64,000 nucleotides of DNA, from assembly GCA_017448795.1 (NCBI GenBank), contig JAFSKV010000053.1:1-64000 (forward strand). Reading direction: 5' to 3'. Each line of letters opens with the position of its first letter. Positions within the stretch are counted from its first letter, which is position 1. The notes below the pieces were generated by a model. That model was not told where the DNA came from. It did no database searches and was given only the letters and a program-made list of their open reading frames with translations. This DNA is from Synergistaceae bacterium. GTDB taxonomy: Bacteria > Synergistota > Synergistia > Synergistales > Aminobacteriaceae. Below, in pieces: positions 1-8,500 of the stretch. Position numbers and translations under genes: made by a program.

Positions 1-33
1 GCGATGTGCGATGTGCGATGTGCGATGTGCGAT
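1..33. repeat. Tandem heptamer microsatellite, at least 4 copies
   Basis: The unit gcgatgt occurs four times without a mismatch, plus a partial gcgat, ending at the -10 box of element A. The left end is the window edge, so the copy number is a minimum. Confidence 0.9.
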
Positions 34-70
34 TATACACGGCCATCAACTTTGTGTCAAGCTCCTTTGC
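1..70 (-). promoter_or_regulatory. Promoter plus heptamer-repeat element (copy A), cut by window edge
   Basis: On the minus strand a TTGACA box (60-55), a 17-nt spacer and a TATAAT box (37-32) form a perfect sigma-70-type consensus. A tandem heptamer array (plus-strand unit gcgatgt, four full copies from 1 to 28) follows immediately and may continue beyond the window. A purine-rich AAAGGAGC (70-61) sits just upstream of the -35 box. An ATG at 46 opens a leader beginning MAVYNRTSHIAHR, the same leader as at 48987. The target gene lies outside the window to the left. Confidence 0.7.
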
Positions 71-133
71 GTATATTGTTGTTATGGATTATGCGGGAAT
101 TATACAGCATGGGGGGGAAATGTGCATTGAGGC

Positions 134-167
134 AAAAAAAATTCCCCCGCCTGAGTGAGCGGAGGAA
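134..167 (-). terminator. Rho-independent terminator of the acidic repeat protein gene
   Basis: Reading the minus strand, CCTCCGC pairs with GCGGGGG (one G-U pair) around a short loop and is followed by a run of eight T. It lies just after the stop codon at 185. Confidence 0.8.
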
Positions 168-184
168 CGCTTCTTCCTTCCATG

Positions 185-1900
185 CTATGACGGGTCAGGG
201 ATAATCTCTATCTCGTCCTCTTCAAGGATGAGCGGCTCTTCCCTTTCGTCTGGCCTGTGAATCTCGGTGAGGCTCTCGTCAAATTCCCCGTCGTTAATCA
301 CAGAGTCATCATCAAGATCATCCGGCAGTGCAAGCAAATCATCTTCTTCATCATCAGAATCATCCTGCCCGACCGTCTCAATGTCCTCAAACTCCATAGG
401 CTCGCCGTCAGAAAGAATATCGTCGTCATCATCGTCTTCATTGTCGTACTCAGGGATGACTTCAGGCTCTTGTTCTGGCTCAGTCTCAGTCTCAGGGATG
501 ACTTCAGCTTCAGGCTCTGGCTCTGGCTCAGTCTCAGGGATGACTTCAGCTTCAGGTTCTGGTTCAGTCTCAAGGACGACTTCAGGTTCAGGTTCTGGCT
601 CAGTCTCAAGGATGATTTCAGGCTCTGGCTCTGGCTCTGGCTCTGTCTCAGGGACGACTTCAGCTTCAGGTTCTGGTTCAGTCTCAAGGACGACTTCAGC
701 TTCAGGCTCTGGTTCAGTCTCAGGGACGACTTCAGCTTCAGGTTCTGGTTCAGTCTCAAGGACGACTTCAGCTTCAGGTTCTGGTTCAGTCTCAGGGATG
801 ACTTCAGCTTCAGGTTCTGGCACTGATTCCTGCTTGTGTTCCTCCTGCAATGCGTCATCAAGTTTTTCTTCCATCTCCCTGAAGGCTTCAACGAGTTCCG
901 CGTCAGTCTCAGCTTCCGGGATAAGGTCAAAGTCTCCTGCTGACGGTGCTTCTGTTTCAGATTCAGGGGCTGGGATTTCCTCCGTGATAATCCCGGCTTC
1001 AGGTGTGAGAATTTCGGCTGTTACGCCTGCTTCAGGTTCAGGGATTTCCGGGATAACGTAATCTTCAGGGGCGACAGTCTCGGCTGCTGCGTCTGCTTCC
1101 GATTCTGTCTCCGGCGCAAAGTGAGCTTCATCCCCGCTGGCAGTCTCAATCCTCACCGCGTCCTCGCTGACTGGCGGCAGTGTTACAGTCTCATCCGCCG
1201 GCAAGTCCTCAAACTCTTTGCCGTCCTGCAACAAAGGCACGAAAACCGCAACAACTTTCCGTGAGTCCCCAGCCGAGTCGTTAACCGCCTTCATAACCTC
1301 GTCATAAAGCCGCGAATGTCTGCCGTCCTTGTTCCTGATGATCTCGACAGCTTGGACATTTTCCGCGTCAGAAAACTCCCCTTCATCCGCCGGAATTTCC
1401 CGCGCCTCCCCCGTATCCTGTATCACAGGCACGAAGACAGCTACAATCTTTGTGTCCTTCCTGTCGCCTGAAGCCTTGTTTACCGCTTTCATGACCTCGT
1501 TATACAGCCACGAATGACGCGCTGAATCCTCCGGGGCAGACTCAGGCTCGGTGCTGGCGGGTTCTGGCTGCACGCCTAAGAATCTTTCCGCCGAAAACTT
1601 CACGGTGTCATCTTCCGGCTGTTCTAGGAGGCTGGCTGTTTCGGTCTCTCCTGCTGACGGGGCTGGCTCTGGCATCGGGGGCTTCTTGAGCTTCACGGGC
1701 TGAGTTTTCCCGCCAAGAAATCTGTCCGCCGCAAATCTCCCGGAGCCTTCACCGGGCTGCGCTGTGAGCCGCCTTCTCACGGACTCCTCAAGGCTTGGCA
1801 GGCGCGGGCGTTCGGGTTCTTCGCCGTTGTCCTTGCGCCATTCTGCCTCGTGGCGGTCAATTACGGCGTGTATGTTCTCCAGTCCCCTAAATATCCGCAT
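185..1900 (-). CDS. Acidic Pro-Glu repeat protein, partner of an orphan ParA
   Basis: I do not recognise the family. With the ATG at 1900 the product is 571 aa; an upstream ATG at 1939 is possible but has no visible ribosome site. Two copies of RF(A/S)A(D/E)RFLG occur at about 55 and 101. A duplicated module of about 45 residues, beginning RHS(W/R)LY(N/D)EVMKAVN and containing VAVFVP, sits at about 128-173 and 193-238. Residues 360-485 are a tandem run of roughly 12-residue units of the type [11 protein letters not shown], followed by poly-Asp and an acidic tail. There is no signal peptide or membrane segment, so it is probably cytosolic. It overlaps the end of the parA-like gene by 14 nt, which suggests coupled translation. 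A scaffold or cargo role for the ParA ATPase is inference from context. Confidence 0.75.
   Translation of the reverse strand: MRIFRGLENIHAVIDRHEAEWRKDNGEEPERPRLPSLEESVRRRLTAQPGEGSGRFAADRFLGGKTQPVKLKKPPMPEPAPSAGETETASLLEQPEDDTVKFSAERFLGVQPEPASTEPESAPEDSARHSWLYNEVMKAVNKASGDRKDTKIVAVFVPVIQDTGEAREIPADEGEFSDAENVQAVEIIRNKDGRHSRLYDEVMKAVNDSAGDSRKVVAVFVPLLQDGKEFEDLPADETVTLPPVSEDAVRIETASGDEAHFAPETESEADAAAETVAPEDYVIPEIPEPEAGVTAEILTPEAGIITEEIPAPESETEAPSAGDFDLIPEAETDAELVEAFREMEEKLDDALQEEHKQESVPEPEAEVIPETEPEPEAEVVLETEPEPEAEVVPETEPEPEAEVVLETEPEPEAEVVPETEPEPEPEPEIILETEPEPEPEVVLETEPEPEAEVIPETEPEPEPEAEVIPETETEPEQEPEVIPEYDNEDDDDDDILSDGEPMEFEDIETVGQDDSDDEEDDLLALPDDLDDDSVINDGEFDESLTEIHRPDEREEPLILEEDEIEIIPDPS
440..835. 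repeat. In-frame tandem repeats of about 36 bp coding for Pro-Glu units
   Basis: The plus strand shows repeated blocks of the type cagtctcagggacgacttca followed by gcttcaggttctggtt. They encode the [10 protein letters not shown] units of the acidic protein. Unit length varies slightly and remains a multiple of three, so copy-number change would lengthen or shorten the protein without a frameshift. Confidence 0.8.
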
Positions 1901-2576
1901 CTTCTGTATCAGCCTCTTTCTTGTCTGTCCACACTTCATTTATATCCGTTACTCCTGTGCCAAGCCTCTCAACAGCCGCAACTATCTTGTCATAGAGATG
2001 TTCATACGGCTGGCGCGAGCGTGCAATCAGCCCCGTTGACCAAACGCGCCCGGATGTTATGTTGTAGGGTATGTGCTTGTGAAGCGGCAGATCCTCAGCA
2101 ACAGGGTAACCGCGCTCGGAAATCAGCTGATTGGCTATCTTCGTCATCACTGAGCTGTCATAGCCGACTTTCACGAGGGGGAGCTGTGATTTCTCTTTCC
2201 CGGACTTGTTCGCCTCAGAGTACATGACTCCAAGATTTGACAGCGAGAAGAAATCAGGCCTCACAGGGACAACGACAATATCAGCGAAATCTATTGCGTA
2301 CTTGGAGTCCTCTTCCAGATTGGGCGGGCAGTCTATCACTATCCATTCTTCGGGGGCATCTGCGTCTGATTCTTCGAGGGTTGACTTTACGCGGAGGGAA
2401 TTGCGGAAGTAATTTCTCATGAAGCCTAATGCGTCCGTGAAGTTCCGGGACGGGTCAAGGTCTATTGCGAGGACTCTGTTGTGCCTCACAAGCGCGATTT
2501 CCGCCAGTATAACCGCTATGGTTGTCTTGCCGACTCCGCCTTTGCGGTTGAGAACTGCCACTGCAATTTTCGACAT
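1887..2576 (-). CDS. ParA/MinD-family P-loop ATPase, orphan
   Basis: A 229-aa ParA-type ATPase of the kind that positions DNA or protein cargo through ATP-dependent dimerisation. The deviant Walker A motif RKGGVGKTT at residues 11-19 carries the signature lysine, DLDPSRN follows at about 41, and the Walker A'/B-type stretch VIDCPPN is at about 80. No ParB, parS-like site, replication gene or MinC/MinE lies nearby, so this is an orphan rather than the chromosomal pair. It is followed with a short overlap by the acidic repeat protein, its likely partner, and preceded 26 nt upstream by the exporter gene. A role in polar placement of flagella, receptors or chromosome is possible but not shown. 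Confidence 0.88.
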   Translation of the reverse strand: MSKIAVAVLNRKGGVGKTTIAVILAEIALVRHNRVLAIDLDPSRNFTDALGFMRNYFRNSLRVKSTLEESDADAPEEWIVIDCPPNLEEDSKYAIDFADIVVVPVRPDFFSLSNLGVMYSEANKSGKEKSQLPLVKVGYDSSVMTKIANQLISERGYPVAEDLPLHKHIPYNITSGRVWSTGLIARSRQPYEHLYDKIVAAVERLGTGVTDINEVWTDKKEADTEDADI

Positions 2577-2602
2577 GTATCTATCACCTGTATGTGTAAA
2601 GT

Positions 2603-3454
2603 TTATTCTGCCTTTGACATTATGATAATTGAAATCAGCACAACTGCAACCCCGACAAAATTCGCCGCTCCTATTTCCTCCCCGTAAACCGTCATCCCTA
2701 TAATCACCGCCGCAACCGGCTCAACTGACGCTATCACGGGTACTTTCCCGGTGTCAGGGACGCTCCTTATCCCGTTGTAGTACACCACATAAGCCAGCGA
2801 CGTGGGTATCAGCCCGTAAAGGAAGCCCAGCCCTAAGATGCCCGTGTTCACCGCCGACAAATCCGGCCTCATGTACAGCGCAAGGAACAACATAGCCGCA
2901 AAGTAACTGTGCGCGCTCATAGTGAGGCTGTCAGTTTTCTCGCCCGCAAGACGACCGAATACCGCCGCCATCCCGTAACAGAAGCCAGTCCCAAGACCCG
3001 CGAAAATCCCGGCCATGCTGATATTTCCGCCGGAGAAGTCGCCGCCTGTTACCGTCAGGATGCACCCGGCAATGTTGAGGATGAGGGCAAATATCTTGAG
3101 CAGGGGGAATTTCTCGTGAAAGATTATCCCGGAGGCAACGGCCGTGAAGACTGGTGCAGTGTACATCAGGACGCAGGCAATCCCCATTCCGTTAATCTTG
3201 ATGGATGACGTGTAGAATACGTTGAAGATTCCGTGAGACACGAGTCCCAGTAACACGCAGAAGATGAGCGTGCGTTTGTCGCGGATTATTGCCCCCCGGC
3301 CATGTCGGATTACTGAGACTGTCAGCATTATCAGGAACGCTGAGGCCATCCGCAGGAAGCATGTTACCGCGCTGTCAGCACCAAGAGATGCCAGACTCTT
3401 CACGAAGACTCCTATTGTCCCCCAGAGAATCCCGGCCGTGAATATCTGAAGCAT
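2603..3454 (-). CDS. EamA/DMT-family inner-membrane exporter
   Basis: A 283-aa protein with about ten predicted hydrophobic helices in two related halves, the usual layout and length of drug/metabolite transporter (EamA) proteins such as RhaT or YdcZ relatives. Family members export amino acids, metabolites or drugs; the substrate cannot be read from the sequence. The conserved second-half stretch LAYVVYYNGIRSVPDTGKV with a following SVEPVAAVIIG is typical. The gene starts 4 nt after the trpF stop codon, so the two are probably co-transcribed. Confidence 0.88.
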   Translation of the reverse strand: MLQIFTAGILWGTIGVFVKSLASLGADSAVTCFLRMASAFLIMLTVSVIRHGRGAIIRDKRTLIFCVLLGLVSHGIFNVFYTSSIKINGMGIACVLMYTAPVFTAVASGIIFHEKFPLLKIFALILNIAGCILTVTGGDFSGGNISMAGIFAGLGTGFCYGMAAVFGRLAGEKTDSLTMSAHSYFAAMLFLALYMRPDLSAVNTGILGLGFLYGLIPTSLAYVVYYNGIRSVPDTGKVPVIASVEPVAAVIIGMTVYGEEIGAANFVGVAVVLISIIIMSKAE

Positions 3455-3458
3455 GATG

Positions 3459-4085
3459 TCAGACGTGCGCGCCGGATTTTTTGAAGCTCTTTACGCCGAG
3501 AATGAACTTCATGACCTTGCGGAAATCCTTTGTCCTGTGAGCCTCAAGTCCTGAGCTTGCGTTGAGTGCGTAGGGCTGAGGGTCAAGAAGCAATGCCTGC
3601 TGGAAGTTCTCCGGGTTTAGGCCGCCTGAGAGAAAGAATTTCCGTCTCACACGCCCCAATAATGACCAGTCGAATGTTTTTCCGTCGCCAGCGTTGCCCC
3701 CGTCAAGCATCACATAATCAGCCGTAGAATATATAGCCTTCTCCGCGTCCTGTGGCTTTATGACCTTGTAGACCTTCATTATCGGGCAGCGTATGTACTC
3801 CCTTAATGCCGCGATGTATTCGGCTGTCTCCTCGCCGTGAAGCTGTACCATGTGAAGCCCGGCAACCTCAACGCATAGTGCCACGCTCTGTAGTGCCTCG
3901 TTCGCGAAGACTCCTACTGACTTTATGCCGGGACGTAATTTCGCGCGCAGGAAGCTGGCGTGTTCGGGGGAAATGAAATGACGGCTCTTCTTGACGAACA
4001 CGAACCCCACAAAATCCGGGACAAGCTCATTCATTATTCCGATTTCTGACTCGTGGCAGATGCCGCATATTTTGACTTTCACCAT
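3459..4085 (-). CDS. trpF: Phosphoribosylanthranilate isomerase
   Basis: A 208-aa TIM-barrel enzyme that converts N-(5'-phosphoribosyl)-anthranilate to CdRP in tryptophan synthesis. The start MVKVKICGI carries the catalytic cysteine, the catalytic aspartate is in YVMLDGG, and the phosphate-binding loops are LSGGLNPEN and NASSGLE. The usual DVSSGVE-type loop begins with N-A here, a minor deviation. No other trp gene is in the window. It stands first in an apparent operon with the exporter, parA-like and acidic repeat genes, an odd grouping. The aminodeoxy-sugar isomerase role seen in PriA enzymes is less likely. Confidence 0.87.
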   Translation of the reverse strand: MVKVKICGICHESEIGIMNELVPDFVGFVFVKKSRHFISPEHASFLRAKLRPGIKSVGVFANEALQSVALCVEVAGLHMVQLHGEETAEYIAALREYIRCPIMKVYKVIKPQDAEKAIYSTADYVMLDGGNAGDGKTFDWSLLGRVRRKFFLSGGLNPENFQQALLLDPQPYALNASSGLEAHRTKDFRKVMKFILGVKSFKKSGAHV

Positions 4086-4109
4086 AATGTTTGTTCCTCA
4101 TGTCGGGTA

Positions 4110-4143
4110 AAATAAAAGCAGAGCCGATGACTTCAAGCCCTGC
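4110..4143 (-). terminator. Probable terminator of the antiporter pair
   Basis: On the minus strand gcagggc pairs with gctctgc (one G-U) around the loop, and a T-rich tttatttt tail follows. It lies between the antiporter stop at 4170 and the trpF start at 4085. Confidence 0.6.
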
Positions 4144-4169
4144 TCAAATTATATCAGGTTATGCTGCGA

Positions 4170-5636
4170 TTAATCGCGGACTAACTCGACTTCAGGTTCA
4201 CGCGGAATGCCGAACAAAGGAATGAACCTGTCCCACCCCGTAACAGTCAGCAAGAGCATAGACACGACAGCAATCCATGACAGATAGTTATGCGTGATTA
4301 CGTCAAGGATTGTTACTGTGCCTTCAGCCGCCGGGTATACAGCGTAGACAATCCCCATGAAGAACGCCATGAAGACATGCCACGGAATAAGCTGTGAGCC
4401 GTAAACCGCCATAGCGTCCGCAAGAGTCGCGTTCCTAAGCGCAAGCCTGTACATGGCCGCGGGGCTTCCCTTGACGTTCCGTTCGGTCAGGTCCTTGATG
4501 ATGGGTGAGATGGTCGCAATCTCCGCGAAATCGTTGGCGAGGGCGAAATTCCCGATGAGGCACAAGAGTCCGTTGGCGAAAATCAGCTGCCTGACGTTCC
4601 GCGCGAACCTCACGACCAGCCCGGCAACCGCCCCAAAAGCGTCCATCCTGCTCATCACGCCCCCGAATGCCACAATCCACAGCACCATCACGATAACCCA
4701 GTTCCCAGCGTCAGAGAAGCTCGCCTGAACCATAGCGACAAACTGCATGACATCCGCAACAGTCCCGGCGCAAAGCCCGCAGAAGAGAGACCCGAATATC
4801 CCCGCGCTGAGGCAAATCAGGGTGTGGACTCCCATTCCCGCAAGCACCAGCACCGCCACGAGGGGAAGCACCATGTACCACGACAAGCCCCCAGCCTGCA
4901 CCTGACGCAGGAGAGTTACAGCCGCCGGACGTTTTTCCGCGAGAGCCTCCCACACTGAGCCGGGAATCTGCGCTATGACCTCGCCGGCGTTGCCCACAGT
5001 GTCAGGAAGATTCATGCTCACAGCCGCAACATAGAACGCCACCGCCCCCAGTCCCAGGCACAACAGCGACCACACGCCCTGATGCTTCACACGGTCAGTT
5101 ATGGCCACGTTCTGGAGGGTTGAGCTTACGACGGTGGTGTCAGAAATCAGCCCTATGTTGTCTCCGAAGCATGACCCGCCCGCAATCGCTGAGACCGTGA
5201 GAATGACGCTCCCGCCGACAATGTGATTCAGCCACAGGAATATCGGAGCGCACGCCGCGAATGTCCCCCACGAAGTTCCGGTTGCTACGGAGAGCACTGC
5301 TGTTACTAGGAGGGCTGTTACCGCGATGAGTTTTGCTGTTACTCCGAGCGAGATTGCCACCGTGATTATCTCAGCGGCAACACCTGTAGCCATGAAGCAC
5401 GTCGCCACCGCGTAAGCCATCTGCAAAATCAGGAACACCAGAACTACCCGCCTCATTCCCTCAACAGCCGCGTCCAGAAGGTCAGAGAACTTCACGTGAG
5501 CGAAGAACATTCCGACAGCCACAGCGTAGAGCATGGCCAGAGGAGTGGCAATGAGTATGTCGAGGCCGGGGCCTATTGCGGAGTTCATCAGCACGCCAAG
5601 AACGACAACGGGACTCAGCTTCAGCAGCTCCAGCAT
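4170..5636 (-). CDS. NhaC-family Na+/H+ antiporter, copy 1
   Basis: A 488-aa polytopic inner-membrane protein. It has the NhaC-family signature: GTSWGTFAACAPI at about residue 124, then GGSCFGDNIGLISDTTVVSS at about 152. The central DN pair in this block is the expected ion-binding site of the family. About 11-12 hydrophobic helices are visible. It is a close full-length paralog of the gene just upstream and begins 22 nt after that gene stops. NhaC members exchange Na+ for H+, and some are amino-acid or lactate/malate exchangers, so the exact substrate is open. Confidence 0.88.
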   Translation of the reverse strand: MLELLKLSPVVVLGVLMNSAIGPGLDILIATPLAMLYAVAVGMFFAHVKFSDLLDAAVEGMRRVVLVFLILQMAYAVATCFMATGVAAEIITVAISLGVTAKLIAVTALLVTAVLSVATGTSWGTFAACAPIFLWLNHIVGGSVILTVSAIAGGSCFGDNIGLISDTTVVSSTLQNVAITDRVKHQGVWSLLCLGLGAVAFYVAAVSMNLPDTVGNAGEVIAQIPGSVWEALAEKRPAAVTLLRQVQAGGLSWYMVLPLVAVLVLAGMGVHTLICLSAGIFGSLFCGLCAGTVADVMQFVAMVQASFSDAGNWVIVMVLWIVAFGGVMSRMDAFGAVAGLVVRFARNVRQLIFANGLLCLIGNFALANDFAEIATISPIIKDLTERNVKGSPAAMYRLALRNATLADAMAVYGSQLIPWHVFMAFFMGIVYAVYPAAEGTVTILDVITHNYLSWIAVVSMLLLTVTGWDRFIPLFGIPREPEVELVRD

Positions 5637-5658
5637 TAAGGTTGCGCCTCCCTGTCAG

Positions 5659-7125
5659 CTAGTTCTTCACGAGCTCAACTTCAGGCTCACGCGGAAGACT
5701 GAACAGCGGTATGAACCTGTCCAGCCCGGTGAGAGTCAGCAGAAGCATAGACACGACCGCAATCCACGCAAGATAGTTGTGAGTGATGATGTCCATGATG
5801 TCGACCGTGCCTTCAGCTTCAGGGTAGACGGCATAAGCAATTCCCACGAAGAAAGCAAGGTAGACGTGCCACGGGATGAGCTGAGAACCGAACACTCCCA
5901 TTGCGTCAGAGAACGTTGCGTTCCTCAGAGCGAGCTTGTACATGGCCTTTGCGTCTCCCTTGACGTGGCGGTCAGTGAGGTCCTTGATGATCGGGGACAT
6001 GGTTACTATCTGCGCCATCTCGTCAGCAAGGGCGGCGTTCCCCACGAGGCACAATAACCCGTTCGCGAACATGAGCTGTTTCACGTTATGGACGCACTTC
6101 ATGACCAGCGCGGCGATTGCGTCAAAGGCATTCATCCTCCTCATCACTCCGCCGAACGCGCCAATCCATAGCATCATGACGACAACCCAGCTCCCAGCGT
6201 CAGCAAAACTCGACTGCACCATCTCGAGGAACTTCATCACGTCCGTAACAGTCCCGGCAATCCATCCGCAAATCAGCGAGCCGAGTATCCCAGCGCCGAG
6301 GCAGATCAGCGTGTTCGCGCCAATTCCGGCAAGCACAAGCACAGCGATTAACGGAAGCACCATGTACCACGAGAGTCCGCCCGCCTGAACCTGCTTGAGC
6401 AACGTAACAGCCGCGGGTCTCTTCTCCTCAAGGGCAGCCCAGACGGATTCGGGTATCTGCGCTATTGCCTCGTTCGCGTTGCCGAGAGTGTCAGGAAGCC
6501 CCATGTTCACCGCCGCGAAATAGAACGCCACAGCTCCCGCAACAAGGCACAGGAACGACCACACACCTTGATGCCTGACTCTGTCGGTGATGACGACTCC
6601 CTGAAGGGATGAGCTGACTACCGTTGTGTCCGAGATTAGGCCGATGTTGTCGCCGAAGCATGAGCCTCCTGCTATCGCCGCGATGGTGAGGACGACTGAG
6701 CCGCCCACAATGCGGTTGAGCCAGAGGAAGATAGGAGCGCAGGCCGCGAACGTTCCCCATGAAGTGCCGGTTGCGATTGAGAGTATTGCGGTTACTACGA
6801 GGGCGGTAACGGCTATGAGCTTGGCTGTGATTCCGAGAGAGAGGGCTATGCTGATGATTTCAGCGGCGACTCCCGTCTCCATGAAGCAGGTTGCGACAGC
6901 GTAGGCCATCTGTAGAATCAGGAACACGAAGACGATGTGCTTCATGCTCTCGATTGCGGAGTCCATGAGGTCGGAGAACCTGACGCGCGAGAATATCATC
7001 CCGACAAGAATCGCGTAGACCATAGCGAGGGGCGCGGCAAGAAGGATGTCGAGTCCCAGCCCCACAGTGCCGTTCATGAGGAAGCCCAGAACGATGACCG
7101 GGCTTAGTTTGACCAGAGCCAACAT
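5659..7125 (-). CDS. NhaC-family Na+/H+ antiporter, copy 2
   Basis: A 488-aa NhaC-family antiporter with the same landmarks as its neighbour (GTSWGT, then GGSCFGDNIGLISDTTVVSS) and the same C-terminal LP-REPEVELV ending. The open frame runs upstream to 7536. I place the start at 7125 because it gives the same length as the paralog, begins with the matching MLALVKLSP, and has an AGGAG site about 14-18 nt upstream. The upstream extension reads through the divergent glycosyltransferase gene and is low-complexity shadow. The pair looks like a tandem duplication. Confidence 0.88.
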   Translation of the reverse strand: MLALVKLSPVIVLGFLMNGTVGLGLDILLAAPLAMVYAILVGMIFSRVRFSDLMDSAIESMKHIVFVFLILQMAYAVATCFMETGVAAEIISIALSLGITAKLIAVTALVVTAILSIATGTSWGTFAACAPIFLWLNRIVGGSVVLTIAAIAGGSCFGDNIGLISDTTVVSSSLQGVVITDRVRHQGVWSFLCLVAGAVAFYFAAVNMGLPDTLGNANEAIAQIPESVWAALEEKRPAAVTLLKQVQAGGLSWYMVLPLIAVLVLAGIGANTLICLGAGILGSLICGWIAGTVTDVMKFLEMVQSSFADAGSWVVVMMLWIGAFGGVMRRMNAFDAIAALVMKCVHNVKQLMFANGLLCLVGNAALADEMAQIVTMSPIIKDLTDRHVKGDAKAMYKLALRNATFSDAMGVFGSQLIPWHVYLAFFVGIAYAVYPEAEGTVDIMDIITHNYLAWIAVVSMLLLTLTGLDRFIPLFSLPREPEVELVKN

Positions 7126-7230
7126 GATTTGTTTATCACTCCTGAAAATGGATTTGCGGGTAATTGTAGCAGATTTGCGCGCGGACTGTATACTTAGCGG
7201 GACTAACGGCAAAGGAGGCTGTAAGGTTTC

Positions 7231-8424
7231 ATGCGTGTGCTGTTTATCGATGAGTACTGCGGGGCGAGAAGCACCGGAAAAATCGTGCGTGGTCTTGCGG
7301 AACGATACATGAGTGAAGGCCATGAAGTGATGGCGGCCCATGGGAGGATTGACTTTGTGCCGGAGGATTTCAGGAAGTACTCCGTGAGAATAGGGACGAT
7401 GAGGGATGTTTACTTTCACGCGCTGATGACGAGGCTGACTGACAGGGCGGGTTTCTATTCGCGTGGGGCAACTAGGAAATTCCTCAAGTGGGCGGATGAG
7501 TATGACCCGAATTTTCTGTGGCTCCACAACATTCACGGCTACTACGTCAACATAGAGTTATTGTTCACGTGGATAAAGTCCCGGCCAAACATGCGTGTGA
7601 ACTGGACGTTGCATGACTGCTGGACATTCACCGGGCATTGCTCGTACTTCACGTTTGCGGGCTGTGAGAAGTGGAAGACTCACTGTGAGCACTGTCCCCA
7701 AAAGAACCGATACCCTTTGAGCTTTGTCGACGCGAGTTACAGGAACTACGAGGACAAGCGGCGGCTGTTCACTGGAGTCCGGGACATGACGATAATCACG
7801 CCTTCACAGTGGCTTGCTGACCTGGTGAAGCAGAGTTACTTGCGTGAATACCCGGTTGAGGTGAGGCACAACACGATAGACACGGAGATATTCAGGCCTC
7901 GACCGTCGGATTTCCGGGAGCGTTTCGGGCTTGTGGGGAAGAAAATCGTGCTTGGGGTTGCGGCTGTGTGGGACGAACGGAAGGGGCTTGATGATTTCGT
8001 GAGGCTTGCGGCGATGCTTGACTCGGAGAAGTTTGCGGTGGTTCTTGTGGGACTCACGCCCCGGCAGGTCAAGGCACTTTCCGGGAATATCGCAGTGATT
8101 GACGTGAAGGCCGGGAAAACTCAGACCGCCAATCAGCCGGACAAGTCAGCAATTAGCAGTAGAAGGGGGGGGGCTGCTACCTACTGCATATACAGAACCA
8201 ACAACCAGCTTCAGCTCGCCGAAATCTACACTGCCGCCGACGTATTCTTCATGCCGAGCTGGGAGGAGAACTACCCCACCGTATGCCTTGAGGCTGAGGC
8301 CTGCGGAACACCAGTCGTCGCCTACAACGCCGGAGGGACTCCCGAAACATTGCATGACCCGCGCTCGAAGCTCGTTGAGCCGGGAGACCTCGAAACCGTC
8401 CGTAAGATTCTCACCACACTGTAA
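7231..8424 (+). CDS. GT4-like glycosyltransferase with an extra segment carrying a G9 tract
   Basis: A 397-aa protein of the GT-B type, probably a surface-glycan transferase. The C-terminal half has the family features: a nucleotide-sugar region around VLGVAAVWDERKGL, then AEIYTAADVFFMPSWEENYP and the E-x7-E type LEAEACGTPVVAYNAGGTPE. The N-terminal half is rich in Cys and His (HDCWTFTGHC, GCEKWKTHCEHCPQ). Compared with the adjacent paralog there is an extra stretch of about 30 residues (8101-8190) just before the donor-binding region, containing nine consecutive G (8165-8173). Loss or gain of a base there would truncate the protein before its EAEACGTP motif. The start is preceded by AAAGGAGG. 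Confidence 0.85.
   Translation: MRVLFIDEYCGARSTGKIVRGLAERYMSEGHEVMAAHGRIDFVPEDFRKYSVRIGTMRDVYFHALMTRLTDRAGFYSRGATRKFLKWADEYDPNFLWLHNIHGYYVNIELLFTWIKSRPNMRVNWTLHDCWTFTGHCSYFTFAGCEKWKTHCEHCPQKNRYPLSFVDASYRNYEDKRRLFTGVRDMTIITPSQWLADLVKQSYLREYPVEVRHNTIDTEIFRPRPSDFRERFGLVGKKIVLGVAAVWDERKGLDDFVRLAAMLDSEKFAVVLVGLTPRQVKALSGNIAVIDVKAGKTQTANQPDKSAISSRRGGAATYCIYRTNNQLQLAEIYTAADVFFMPSWEENYPTVCLEAEACGTPVVAYNAGGTPETLHDPRSKLVEPGDLETVRKILTTL
8101..8190. repeat. 90-bp segment absent from the paralog, with inverted repeat and G9 tract
   Basis: By alignment with the gene at 8501 this segment is additional. It contains the perfect inverted repeat gcagtag (8155-8161) and ctactgc (about 8182-8188), with the G9 run at 8165-8173 in the loop. 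The segment is a multiple of three and is in frame at present. Confidence 0.6.
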
Positions 8425-8500
8425 CTCCTCATCACCGAAAGTTTGCGCATCGCCCGTACGCCCTGCGGGAAAAGCAGCATGAAGGGGGGCGGCGGGTTTC

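Noticed and set aside
1-33. CRISPR or attachment site at the left edge
   Set aside because: Seven-base perfect tandem units without spacers; a microsatellite explains them.
440-835. CRISPR-like repeats
   Set aside because: The units are contiguous coding repeats with no unique spacers and no cas genes nearby.
298-930. Minus-strand frame of Leu/Lys/Ser/Gln repeats
   Set aside because: It is the shifted frame of the same repeats as the acidic protein.
257-1061. Open frames on the plus strand through 257-1061 (Ser-Gly and Phe-Arg-Leu rich)
   Set aside because: They are antisense shadows of the Pro-Glu repeat gene; the composition follows from the repeats and there is no start signal.
7126-7536. 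137-residue N-terminal extension of the second NhaC antiporter
   Set aside because: It overlaps the divergent transferase, lacks conservation with the paralog and has no ribosome site; the start at 7125 is better.
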